From an uncultured Desulfobacterales bacterium (GTDB lineage: Bacteria; Desulfobacterota; Desulfobacteria; Desulfobacterales; JAFDCJ01), in the NCBI GenBank assembly GCA_945787595.1, contig CALZJV010000131.1, positions 1 to 17,748 of the forward strand: 17,748 bases of DNA. The letters are read 5' to 3'. The notes under the pieces are model-generated. The model was given only the letters and a program-made list of their open reading frames with translations, had not been told where the DNA came from and did no database searches. Shown piece by piece: positions 7,462-14,984 of this stretch. How positions within the stretch are numbered: the first letter of the stretch is position 1; every line of letters begins with the position of its first letter. Both the position numbers and the translations under genes were made by a program.

Positions 7462-8631
7462 ATGGAGCACATCGTTATCATCGGCGGCGGTGGAACTGGG
7501 GCGGCTTTAGCCCACGATTTAGCTTTACGCGGATTTGGCGTCTCTCTGTTTGAATGCGGCGAGCTGTTATCCGGCGCTACCGGCAGGCACCATGGACTGC
7601 TGCATAGCGGCGGCCGCTATGCAGTCGACGATCCGGCGGCCGCCAAAGAGTGTATCCGAGAAAACCAAATCCTGCGGCGCATCGCCCCCGAGGCCATCGA
7701 ACAAAATGACGGTCTTTTCGTAGCGTTAGATGATATTGATATGGATTACCGGCCGTCGTTTTTAGAACAATGCAGGCAATGTGAAGTTCCTACGGAAGAA
7801 CTCACCTCCGCCAAAGTCCTGGCCATTGAACCCGCACTGCATCCGGATCTCAAGGCGGCCATCCGGGTGCCGGATGCCACCTTGGATGCCTGGCGGCTTC
7901 CCCTGCATTTTTATGCCAGCGCCAAAGCCAACGGCGCCCGGATTCATAACTTTTCCGAGGTTATCGGCTTCCACAAATCTGACGAAACCGTCACGGGGGT
8001 GCGCATTTTCGATCATCTAACCGAGCGCGAGTACGATGTGCAAGGGGATCTGTTTGTAAATGCGGCCGGTGCCTGGGCCGGCAAAATATGTGCCCTGGCC
8101 GGTATTCAATTGCCGCTTCAGCCGGGACCCGGGGTTATGGTGGCCATCAACGCCCGCTTGACGAATATGGTTATCAACCGGCTTCAAAAAGCCGGCGAAG
8201 GCGATATCATCGTGCCCCAGCGCGAACTTTCTGTTCTGGGTACGACCCTCTGGCTGGCAGAGGACCCAGATAGGATTGAATTACCGTCGGACCATGTTCA
8301 AAAGATCAGAAAACTGTGCGCCCAAATGGTCCCGGCGGTCAAAGAAACGGCCATCCATTCGGTCTGGTGTGCTTCGCGGCCCTTGATCGAACAAAAGCAG
8401 GCCAAAGAACCCCAGCAAATCAGCCGCACATTTGATTGCTATGACCACAAGCAAAGAGACTGCCTGGAGGGACTGGTATCAATTATCGGCGGCAAGGCCA
8501 CCACCCTGAGGGCCATGGCCGAAAAAGCCGCGGATTTAATCTGCCGCAAAACTGGCAGAAATATTGCCTGCAAAACGAAAACCGAAAAGTTGCTGCACTA
8601 TCGACACTTTTATTCACCGCAGAGACGCTGA
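7462..8631 (+). CDS. glpA: Anaerobic glycerol-3-phosphate dehydrogenase, FAD subunit (GlpA-like)
   Basis: Oxidises sn-glycerol 3-phosphate to dihydroxyacetone phosphate and passes electrons to a partner Fe-S subunit. The FAD-binding GxGxxG is at 8-13 (IGGGGTG). The GlpA/GlpD signature 'GATGRHHGLLHSGGRYAV' (38-55) is followed by 'KECIRENQILRRIAP', 'PDATLDAWRL', 'NAAGAWAGKI', 'SRPLIE' and 'IIGGKATTLRAMAEKAADL', in the order seen in E. coli GlpA. At 389 residues it lacks the C-terminal BFD-like [2Fe-2S] domain of the roughly 540-residue E. coli enzyme. The next gene encodes an SdhB-like protein that could take over electron transfer. The RBS is weak (GGATTAAAT before the ATG). A related 2-hydroxyacid substrate cannot be excluded, but the GlpA signature match is strong. 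Confidence 0.88.
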   Translation: MEHIVIIGGGGTGAALAHDLALRGFGVSLFECGELLSGATGRHHGLLHSGGRYAVDDPAAAKECIRENQILRRIAPEAIEQNDGLFVALDDIDMDYRPSFLEQCRQCEVPTEELTSAKVLAIEPALHPDLKAAIRVPDATLDAWRLPLHFYASAKANGARIHNFSEVIGFHKSDETVTGVRIFDHLTEREYDVQGDLFVNAAGAWAGKICALAGIQLPLQPGPGVMVAINARLTNMVINRLQKAGEGDIIVPQRELSVLGTTLWLAEDPDRIELPSDHVQKIRKLCAQMVPAVKETAIHSVWCASRPLIEQKQAKEPQQISRTFDCYDHKQRDCLEGLVSIIGGKATTLRAMAEKAADLICRKTGRNIACKTKTEKLLHYRHFYSPQRR

Positions 8632-8751
8632 GAACGCCAAGGAAGTTTTTTTGTTTTCCGCCGAAGGCGTATTCAATTGGATCACTTGCATCAGGAAGAT
8701 GATCCAAATAAAAAATCCAATAGATCCTGTAAATCCTGTCTAAATAAAAAA

Positions 8752-9498
8752 ATGAAAATGGAATCCTTTCAATTGACAGCCAAAACCGTTACATTCCGAA
8801 TCTTGCGATATAAACCGAACCGGATCGATCCCCCCCAATACCAGGATTTTTCCATAAAGGATGAGCCAGACATGACCGTACTTGACGCCCTAGAAAAAAT
8901 TCGCCTCGAACAGGACAACAGTCTGATGTACCGACATTCCTGCCATCATTCCTCCTGCGGCACCTGTGCCTGTAAAATAAACGGTCAGGAACGCTTAACC
9001 TGCATCACTAAAATTTCAGACCTGGAAGATGATACCATCACCCTCACTCCTCTTGAAGGTTTCAAACCAATCGCGGATCTGGTGGTGGACATGACCCGGT
9101 TTTTTAAAGACTATTCAGCGGACTGTAGTTACTTACGGCCATCTGAAAAAACAATATCCACGCGCCGGCCTGAAGGTATCAAACATTTTACCCGCTTTGA
9201 AAACTGCATCGAATGCGGTGCCTGCATCTCGGCCTGCCCAGTCACCCGTAACAGCAAGGCGTTCTTAGGACCCGCCGTACTTGCCGCTGTCAACAACGAG
9301 CTCAAGAAATCTCCACAAAAAACAGCTCAGCTTCTGTCTCTGGCGGGAAGTAGGCGCGGCACCCACATGTGCGAAAGAGCAGTGAACTGCAGCCGCGTAT
9401 GCCCCAACAAAGTTTATCCGGCAAAGCACATTACCGATCTGCGGAGATTGCTGAAAAATAGGCACAAGGGCAGCACCATGGATAGCCCACCTAGATAA
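8752..9498 (+). CDS. SdhB/FrdB-like iron-sulfur protein (probable GlpA partner)
   Basis: This protein should carry electrons from a flavoprotein towards membrane quinones. Counting from ATG 8752 (248 residues), a plant-type [2Fe-2S] site is C64-x4-C69-x2-C72-x11-C84. The second domain has C152-x2-C155-x2-C158-x3-C162-P and C207-x5-C213-x3-C217-P, the SdhB spacing that binds one [4Fe-4S] and one [3Fe-4S] cluster. An upstream in-frame ATG (8677) would add 25 residues, but these are encoded by repeat-like sequence ('gatcctgtaaatcctgtc', 8723-8740), so it was rejected. The RBS for 8752 is poor. No sdhA or sdhC is adjacent; the only neighbour is glpA, 120 bp upstream. It replaces the GlpC/BFD arrangement expected for an anaerobic Glp dehydrogenase. 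No membrane anchor gene is visible. Confidence 0.88.
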   Translation: MKMESFQLTAKTVTFRILRYKPNRIDPPQYQDFSIKDEPDMTVLDALEKIRLEQDNSLMYRHSCHHSSCGTCACKINGQERLTCITKISDLEDDTITLTPLEGFKPIADLVVDMTRFFKDYSADCSYLRPSEKTISTRRPEGIKHFTRFENCIECGACISACPVTRNSKAFLGPAVLAAVNNELKKSPQKTAQLLSLAGSRRGTHMCERAVNCSRVCPNKVYPAKHITDLRRLLKNRHKGSTMDSPPR

Positions 9499-9568
9499 TA
9501 TACCGATCCATTCAACCGGCAAACCGGCTTAATTGCAAAGAAACGGTTCGATAATCAAAACAAAGGGG

Positions 9569-9796
9569 CTCCCAAAAAGCCGGTGGATGTTTCGTTGCAA
9601 ATCGTGAAACTGTCTGAGGGGCTTGGCGAGCGTTAAGCCGTTCAGCGACTGTCCTAGTTAATTTGCATGAAAAGCTGATTGCCCCCCATGGTATTTACAG
9701 ATTGGGTCCTGGACGGCTTTACGCTCACTTGGACCCGAGTTTTTCACGGTTTGAAATGCAATATCCACCGGCGGCGATTCTACCTTTTTTGGGGAG
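9569..9796. repeat. Long imperfect foldback (about 228 bp)
   Basis: This fills most of the 330-bp gap 9499-9828. Paired arms, from outside in, are ctccc/ggggag at 9569-9573/9792-9796; a perfect 10-bp arm gccggtggat/atccaccggc at 9579-9588/9763-9772; a 15-nt arm at 9595-9609/9742-9756 with one mismatch and one wobble; and a 14-nt arm at 9628-9641/9713-9726 with one mismatch. The central 70 nt (9642-9712) show no clear structure. There is no coding potential. It lies between the 3' ends of the convergent SdhB-like and homocysteine methyltransferase genes, so it could be a MITE-like element or serve as a two-way terminator. Confidence 0.65.
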
Positions 9797-9828
9797 TAAT
9801 AATTCCGTAAAGAAATCATAATTTTGTA

Positions 9829-10704
9829 TTACATTTCGCCGATGATTTTCCGGATCGCACTCACAAAGCTTTGGTCGGATCCGCAGCAACCTCCGATAAA
9901 ATTGGCCCCGGCCTCAATTAGGTCCGGAACAAATTTCACGAATTCATCGGCGGTGGTGTAAAATATCGTTTCTTCGTCAATTATCTGCGGAAGTCCGGCA
10001 TTGGGCTTAATCCAGATCGGCAGGTCGGCGACCTCATGCATACGTCTGCAAATCCCTATGTAACCCTCGATCCCCTGGCCGCAGTTCGCCCCCACGCCAT
10101 CCACACCGATTTTAACAAACTCATTCACAGCAGCTTCCGGGGTCACTCCCATCAGGGTCGTATCTTTGTTGACACCTGAATCAAAAACCATACTGGCAAT
10201 CACCGGAAGTCCGGTTCGTTTAGCAGCCCTGGCAGCAATTCCGGCTTCGGTAATGTCGATCATGGTCTCAACGATGATTCCGTCAGCCCCTGCTCTCGCC
10301 TGGGCATCGGCCTGTTCTTCAAACACGTTTTGCAGTTCCTCTTCAGTGGTCTCCTTGGTCAGAAGCATCTTGCCCGTGGGACCAATGGATGCAAATACGA
10401 AGGCTCGATTCCCGGCGGCTCTTTTCGAAATCTCGACACCGGCAGTATTTATTGCAACGGCCTTATCGCCCAGATTGAATCGTCCCAACGATAAGCGGCT
10501 GCCGCCGAATGTGTTGGTTAGAATAATCTGACTGCCGGCCTCGACATATTGCCCGGCAACTTCTTCTACCAGTTCCGGATGGTTGAGATTCCATGAATCC
10601 GGACACTCACCGCGTTTCAAGCCGCGATTTTGAAGCTGGGTGCCCCATGAACCGTCGGTGACGACCGGACCTTCCTTTATCAATTTTTCGACTAGAGGAT
10701 GCAT
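9829..10704 (-). CDS. Homocysteine S-methyltransferase family protein (MetH N-terminal-type barrel)
   Basis: This is a Zn-dependent (beta/alpha)8 barrel that transfers a methyl group to a thiol, normally homocysteine. The zinc triad is complete: C208 ('GANCGQG') and C273-C274 ('GGCCGS'). 'VVTDGSWGTQLQNRG' (14-28) and 'ILTNTFGG' (61-68) are the expected N-terminal signatures. ATG 10704 is preceded by AAGGAG at good spacing; an ATG 19 codons upstream lacks this and was rejected. At 291 residues it is only the barrel, with no folate, cobalamin or reactivation domain. The methyl donor must therefore come from another protein or a small molecule. No corrinoid protein lies adjacent. Methionine synthesis or one-carbon transfer is inferred, not shown. 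Confidence 0.85.
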   Translation of the reverse strand: MHPLVEKLIKEGPVVTDGSWGTQLQNRGLKRGECPDSWNLNHPELVEEVAGQYVEAGSQIILTNTFGGSRLSLGRFNLGDKAVAINTAGVEISKRAAGNRAFVFASIGPTGKMLLTKETTEEELQNVFEEQADAQARAGADGIIVETMIDITEAGIAARAAKRTGLPVIASMVFDSGVNKDTTLMGVTPEAAVNEFVKIGVDGVGANCGQGIEGYIGICRRMHEVADLPIWIKPNAGLPQIIDEETIFYTTADEFVKFVPDLIEAGANFIGGCCGSDQSFVSAIRKIIGEM

Positions 10705-11082
10705 CGCTTTTCTCCTTCTTTGGTTATAAATCCGTTTCGCGCAATGGGGTATGATGGACATTCCAGATTTCGGTTAATATTAAAAGCAGTATCCATTGGT
10801 TGTAGCCTTGGAACCTCTGAACCCTAGAACCCCCTGGTCCAGACCTGAATTTACGTTGCTCAATTGTTCAGATTCATACTTGGGAACCTGACACGGGCCG
10901 TAATGTTATCTTATAAGTCGCACCAGGGCAGGCTGAACCTCTGAATCCTTGAGGACTTACATAACCCCTATTGGTTCAAATTTCAATAAATCAATGGCCC
11001 GATACCCGGTAACCGGCAACCTGTTTCCAGTCGGTCTTTTTTCTCCTTGATAAATTCAGATTTATTCCTTAAATTATCAAAC
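10705..11082. other. Non-coding spacer between divergent genes
   Basis: About 380 bp separating the homocysteine methyltransferase (-) and the SAM methyltransferase (+). It holds degenerate 'gaacctctgaaccct' units (10809-10825, 10933-10947) and a 'gggaacctgacac' motif near 10883, similar to short repeats in other gaps. It must contain promoters for both flanking genes, but I see no convincing -35/-10 pair. There is no RNA gene or ORF with a start signal. Confidence 0.5.
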
Positions 11083-11874
11083 ATGGGTCATGTGTTTGAT
11101 TTTAGTGAAGCCGTTAATTACGAGCAGTGGTTCAACAAGCCGCAAAATAAACTGGCTTTTGAGCTGGAAACGCAATTGATGCGGGACTTGCTCCAGCCCA
11201 TGCACGGCGAATCCGTGCTGGATATTGGTTGCGGTGCGGGGGCATGTCTGACAGCCTTTCTTGAAATGGGACTGCGGGTCACTGGTTTGGATCCGTCGAC
11301 CTACATGCTGGACATGGCAGTCGAAAAAATCGGCCATCGTGCGGATCTTTACCGGGGTTACGCTGAAGATCTTCCTTTTGACGACAATTCATTTAATTAC
11401 GCCTGTCTTTTTACCACCCTGGAATTTGTTGATGACCCTAAAAAAGCGCTGCAGGAAGCCTTCCGGGTTACTAAAGACCGTGTCTTCATCGGGGTATTGA
11501 ACCGCTATGCCCTTAAAGGAATCCAACGGCGAGTTAAGGGTATTTTCTCAGCGACTATTTTTAATCATGCCCAGTTTTTCAGCGTCTGGGAGCTAAAACA
11601 AATGATTCGACGTATTATGGGCCAGGTACCGGTATCCTGGCGAACCGTTTGTCAGTTGCCCACAAATTCGGGAAAATTCGTACAAAATCTGGAGCAGTCA
11701 AAATTCATTCAACGATGTCCATTCGGTGCGTTTGCCGGAATGGTAGTGATCTTGGTACCTCGACTAAGAACCCGACCGTTGACGGTGCGTTATCAGGCCA
11801 AGAATACCACCGGGGCAGCGACGGGATTGTTAGCTGATCGACGAAGGACGAATTATGGAAGCATACCTTTTTGA
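11083..11874 (+). CDS. Class I SAM-dependent methyltransferase
   Basis: Rossmann-fold methyltransferase. Counting from ATG 11083, motif I is 'VLDIGCGAG' (45-53), followed by 'VTGLDPSTYML' with the acidic residue that binds the SAM ribose, then 'AEDLPFDDNSFNYACLFTTLEFVDDPKKAL', a typical motif II/III stretch. The substrate is not predictable. TTG 11047 would add 12 residues, but 'MGHVFDFSEAVNYEQWF' looks like the natural N-terminus. Neither start has a good RBS. The last 20 bp overlap the start of amrS, so the two are almost certainly co-transcribed and may be translationally coupled. The C-terminal 25 residues, which overlap amrS, look unconserved. Confidence 0.83.
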   Translation: MGHVFDFSEAVNYEQWFNKPQNKLAFELETQLMRDLLQPMHGESVLDIGCGAGACLTAFLEMGLRVTGLDPSTYMLDMAVEKIGHRADLYRGYAEDLPFDDNSFNYACLFTTLEFVDDPKKALQEAFRVTKDRVFIGVLNRYALKGIQRRVKGIFSATIFNHAQFFSVWELKQMIRRIMGQVPVSWRTVCQLPTNSGKFVQNLEQSKFIQRCPFGAFAGMVVILVPRLRTRPLTVRYQAKNTTGAATGLLADRRRTNYGSIPF

Positions 11875-12868
11875 GCGACTTGAGGACAAGAAGGTAAGGT
11901 GCAACCTTTGCAGCCATCGTTGTGTAATCAAAGATGGTCGCCGAGGGATATGCAATGTACGCGAAAACGAGGCCGGCATTTTGAAGACCCTGGTTTACGG
12001 AAAGCTAGTAGCCCGGCACATTGACCCCATTGAAAAAAAGCCATTGTTTCATTTCCTTCCCGGGTCACTTTCATATTCCATTGCCACCGTCGGCTGTAAC
12101 TTTCGCTGCCGTTTTTGCCAGAATGCCGACATCGCACAGATGCCCTCCGATCGCAAAGGCACTGTATTGGGAACCAACTGCACACCCAGGGAAACAGTGG
12201 AAGCGGCTCAACGAGGCGGGTGCAGGAGCATCGCATACACCTATACCGAGCCCACGGTATTTTTTGAATTCGCCTTCGAGACCGCAAAACTGGCTCACGA
12301 TAAGGGGATACGCAACGTATTTGTCACCAACGGCTATATGACCGCTGAAGCATTGGAGATGATCAATCCATATCTGGATGCCGCCAATATTGACCTGAAG
12401 GCATTTAACGAGAAATATTACAAAGAGCTTTGCGGTGCCAGTCTCAAACACGTTCAAGCAACCTTAAAATTGATGAAATCCCTTGGTATTTTTATCGAGG
12501 TGACCACCCTGATCGTCCCGGGTTTAAACGATGATCCTTTGGAGCTGAATGATTTAGCTGCATTTATCGTCCAAGACCTGGGACCGGAAACTCCCTGGCA
12601 TATCAGCCGCTTCCATCCCACGTACAAATTGACCGACCGCCCCTCGACACCGGTTCGAACGCTCACGATGGCCCGGGAAATCGGCTTAAAGGCCGGTTTG
12701 AAATATGTATACACCGGCAATGTCCCCGGCAATGCCGCTGAAAATACCTTTTGTTACAGCTGCGGCGAAACAGTGATCGAACGCTGGGGCTTCCAGGTAG
12801 AAAATCTGCAGCTCAAAAACGGAAAATGCACCAAATGTGGCTCTGAAATTGATGGCGTGTGGGATTAG
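11855..12868 (+). CDS. amrS: AmmeMemoRadiSam system radical SAM enzyme (AmrS)
   Basis: Radical SAM protein related to pyruvate formate-lyase activases. The SAM-cleaving cluster motif is C81-x3-C85-x2-C88 ('VGCNFRCRFCQN'). Ahead of it is an N-terminal cysteine set C16-x2-C19-x3-C23 and C33 ('CNLCSHRC...GICNVRENE'), typical of AmrS. 'AYTYTEPTVFFEF' and 'NIDLKAF' are further family markers. The C-terminus has a zinc-ribbon-like pair, CYSCGE...CTKCGS. The start has a GAAGGA ribosome site. The family is named for frequent co-occurrence with AMMECR1 (AmrA) and Memo (AmrB), but neither gene is next to it here. The reaction it catalyses is not established. It overlaps the upstream methyltransferase gene by 20 bp. 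Confidence 0.88.
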   Translation: MEAYLFERLEDKKVRCNLCSHRCVIKDGRRGICNVRENEAGILKTLVYGKLVARHIDPIEKKPLFHFLPGSLSYSIATVGCNFRCRFCQNADIAQMPSDRKGTVLGTNCTPRETVEAAQRGGCRSIAYTYTEPTVFFEFAFETAKLAHDKGIRNVFVTNGYMTAEALEMINPYLDAANIDLKAFNEKYYKELCGASLKHVQATLKLMKSLGIFIEVTTLIVPGLNDDPLELNDLAAFIVQDLGPETPWHISRFHPTYKLTDRPSTPVRTLTMAREIGLKAGLKYVYTGNVPGNAAENTFCYSCGETVIERWGFQVENLQLKNGKCTKCGSEIDGVWD

Positions 12869-13263
12869 AGGTGGTTTGCCTTGGGTGTACGTGTGGAGTG
12901 TAAATCAAGATTGTTGGCGATTTAGCTCTAACTGCCCCAGGTTTCAGGTGTCAGTGTTCAGATCTCAAGCTTCAAAATTACCCCAGCTAAAACCAATTAT
13001 AATCGAAACTAAGATAGAGCGTTTTTCGCTCAATTAGTCTTACGTCATAGTGCCTTGTATGAAACTTCATTTATTTCGACAGGATTTATAGGATAATCAG
13101 GATTTTTTAGTTTAGTACATTTATCTTGTCCATCCTTTTGATCCTGTCAGAAAATTTTATATATATGCCGTTAAGTTTTCTTCTTCGATTAGACCGGCCG
13201 CTTTTCAGGCCGGCGGATGGGCTGACACCTGAAACCTGCTCTTCAAGTCCCAATTTTCAGTTT
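12869..13263. other. Non-coding spacer with foldback and dispersed repeats
   Basis: About 395 bp between convergent amrS and the MFS gene. It contains 'aggtttcaggtgtcag' near 12939; an inverted repeat gacaggat/atcctgtc (13078-13085/13141-13148) with weaker pairing inside; and, at 13171-13239, a segment that matches 17255-17318 on the other strand, including a ccggcc/ggccgg hairpin. A GTATGAAACT motif lies at 13057-13066. No gene is supported. Confidence 0.6.
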
Positions 13264-14418
13264 TCATGTATCAATTCTGGCGGGTGTTCTGATCATCTGC
13301 ACGGCAATCAAAGAAACCAGGCTCATCATTGCCCCGCTGATAAAGGGAATGCGATAATCAATCATCCACAACAAACCGCCGAGAGCGGGCAAAAAAACGG
13401 CTGCGATGTGATTGATGGTAAATCCGACGGCCATACTCGGCGCAACATCTCTGGGATCTCCCACTTTCTGAAAATAGGTGCGGATGGCAATGGAGAAGTT
13501 GAAAAAAATATGATCCAGAATATAGAGAAAAGCAACAACCAGTTTGGATCCGGTGACGGCATAAACTGCAAAAATAAAAATCAGGCTAAAATACTCCAGT
13601 GATAATACCTTTCTTTCACCGAAGCGGATAATACTTTTGCCGATCAATGGACTCAGATAATAATTAATAAAATTATTGATGACAAAAAGAATCGTGATTT
13701 CCTGGACGGAATATTCAAATCTCTGCACCATTAATAAAACGGCAAACGCCATAAAAATCTGGCGCCGTGCTCCAGCCATAAATGTCAGAAAGTAAAAGAG
13801 CCCGTATTTTTTCCGTATAATCATTTTTTTGCGCTGCGGGATGATCTTGCTGTCCGAGGGATCTTGAAACAATCCCCAGACGGCCGTAGCGATGATAAGG
13901 ATTCCGAACAATAAAAAAATTTTAGTAAAGTCGAATAAAAAAACCAATAAGTAAATTAAAATGCCAACTGCGATGCTGGATGCCGCGGCATAACTGCGCT
14001 GCTTGCCGGAAACCCAGGGTGATGTTGTTTCATCGAAGTATTGAAGCGTTAAGGACATGTTGGTGGTTTCATAATAGTGAAAACCGAAACTCATGATCAG
14101 GGTCGTCAAAATGAGTCCAAAATAGGAGGGAAACAACCCGGTCATTGCCAACCCGAGACCAAGAAAAAAAATAGACAGGGCGGACAGACGAAATTCTTTG
14201 ATGAATAAAATCACAAAAACGGCCAGTAAAGCCAGAAATCCCGGAATCTCTCTGATGGATTGAATCATTCCGACGTGGTGGCCGTCCAGTCCGGCGACAT
14301 CCACGGCAAAATTGTTAAACAGTGTAAACCAAGCCTGCAGTCCCACGGTGGAGCTGATCGTTAAAACAATCAGATATCGATACATGGGATTCTTTTTCGC
14401 ACTTGCTATATAGTCCAT
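13264..14418 (-). CDS. Major facilitator superfamily transporter, 12 membrane segments
   Basis: An inner-membrane protein of about 384 residues with twelve hydrophobic segments, the MFS layout. Examples are 'YLIVLTISSTVGLQAWF', 'GFLALLAVFVILFI', 'IFLLFGILIIATAVWGLF' and 'IPFISGAMMSLVSLIAVQMI'. A cytoplasmic loop with basic residues ('PQRKKMIIRKKYG') separates the two six-helix halves. The substrate is unknown. ATG 14418 is chosen; an in-frame TTG at 14436 adds six residues. The gene is AT-richer than its neighbours. A perfect 8-bp palindromic hairpin lies 41-62 bp upstream of the start and could be an operator. It is transcribed alone, converging on amrS. Confidence 0.82.
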   Translation of the reverse strand: MDYIASAKKNPMYRYLIVLTISSTVGLQAWFTLFNNFAVDVAGLDGHHVGMIQSIREIPGFLALLAVFVILFIKEFRLSALSIFFLGLGLAMTGLFPSYFGLILTTLIMSFGFHYYETTNMSLTLQYFDETTSPWVSGKQRSYAAASSIAVGILIYLLVFLFDFTKIFLLFGILIIATAVWGLFQDPSDSKIIPQRKKMIIRKKYGLFYFLTFMAGARRQIFMAFAVLLMVQRFEYSVQEITILFVINNFINYYLSPLIGKSIIRFGERKVLSLEYFSLIFIFAVYAVTGSKLVVAFLYILDHIFFNFSIAIRTYFQKVGDPRDVAPSMAVGFTINHIAAVFLPALGGLLWMIDYRIPFISGAMMSLVSLIAVQMIRTPARIDT

Positions 14419-14458
14419 ATTTAAATTCTGTCCCAATTTCCGTGGTAATATTTAGCAT

Positions 14459-14480
14459 GAGGTTCAAAAACCTGAACCTC
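14459..14480. promoter_or_regulatory. Perfect inverted repeat upstream of the MFS gene
   Basis: GAGGTTCA (14459-14466) and TGAACCTC (14473-14480) form a perfect 8-bp inverted repeat with a 6-bp spacer. A similar palindrome, ggttcaaaatattgaacc, lies at about 14537-14554. Two related palindromes just upstream of a transporter start could be repressor sites; they could equally be remnants of dispersed 'gaacct' repeats seen elsewhere in this window. Confidence 0.35.
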
Positions 14481-14702
14481 GATTTTAATTTAAAATTTAG
14501 ATAGTTAGACCTAATTTCAGCCGCAGATCCGCTCAGGGTTCAAAATATTGAACCTCACCTCATATTTAAAAATTGTCTTAAAAACAAATGGGTTATTAAA
14601 TTTTGTCCCAAAAAAGTTAAATTTCATGAACTTCATTGATGGTTCGAAAGCACTGAAAGCGGGTTTGGTGGCGGCATTCTCTTTTTTAAAAAAGACCATA
14701 CA
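14481..14702. other. AT-rich spacer, no supported gene
   Basis: This is AT-rich DNA with the second GGTTCA-type palindrome at about 14537-14554. A 60-codon minus-strand frame (14517-14699) and a 30-codon plus-strand frame (14626-14718) cross it, but neither has a ribosome site or a recognisable product. I see nothing else. Confidence 0.4.
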
Positions 14703-14822
14703 TCACTGTAATTTATAAAGATATTGTAATAAATCCAATTTTTGTTCTTTAGGAATTGAATTTGGCAAGTGTATTGCATGTTCAAATGTCAGCCTAATTA
14801 TAAAACCTAATAATTTCTTCAT
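14703..14822 (-). CDS. Possible 39-residue small protein, unknown function
   Basis: ATG 14820-14822 is preceded by a near-ideal ribosome site (GGAGGAG, about 5 nt spacing), the strongest in the window. The frame ends at TGA 14703-14705. The product starts with a basic/hydrophobic stretch (MKKLLGFIIRLTF, residues 1-13), followed by 'HLPNSIPKEQKLDLLQYLY', which looks like a loop and an amphipathic helix. I do not recognise a family. Its leader contains the strong hairpin at 14837-14868. It could be a leader peptide, a small membrane-associated protein, or the start of a decayed gene. Confidence 0.45.
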   Translation of the reverse strand: MKKLLGFIIRLTFEHAIHLPNSIPKEQKLDLLQYLYKLQ

Positions 14823-14836
14823 CTGTTCTCCTCCTT

Positions 14837-14875
14837 AACGGCTATCCGGCAAATTCCGGGTGGCCGTTTTTTTTT
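14837..14875 (+). terminator. Intrinsic-terminator-like hairpin with T9 tract
   Basis: aacggctatccgg (14837-14849) pairs over all 13 positions with ccgggtggccgtt (14856-14868), including two G-U pairs, around a 6-nt loop. Nine T residues follow (14867-14875). Read on the + strand this is a textbook intrinsic terminator. However, no supported + strand gene ends upstream. On the minus strand the same stem lies immediately before the GGAGGAG of the 39-codon frame, where the G-U pairs become A-C mismatches. Confidence 0.55.
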
Positions 14876-14984
14876 GCTTGAATATCATTTAGTCCGGGCG
14901 TAATTAATAAGACAAAAATATCCAAATACATTTTTTTGCGGCAATATGCACAAAAACAACAATTAGGGGCCAGAGGCCAATTTG

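Noticed and set aside
8677..8751. Longer N-terminus for the SdhB-like protein (start at 8677)
   Set aside because: The extra 25 residues come from repeat-like DNA with 'gatcctgtaaatcctgtc', and family similarity begins after ATG 8752.
13126..13602. 158-codon + strand open frame
   Set aside because: Most of it is the complement of the MFS gene's 3' half, whose own frame gives a coherent membrane protein.
14626..14718. 30-codon + strand frame with an alanine/leucine-rich centre
   Set aside because: No ribosome site and it overlaps the end of the better-supported minus-strand small ORF. It was kept only as background to the antisense idea.
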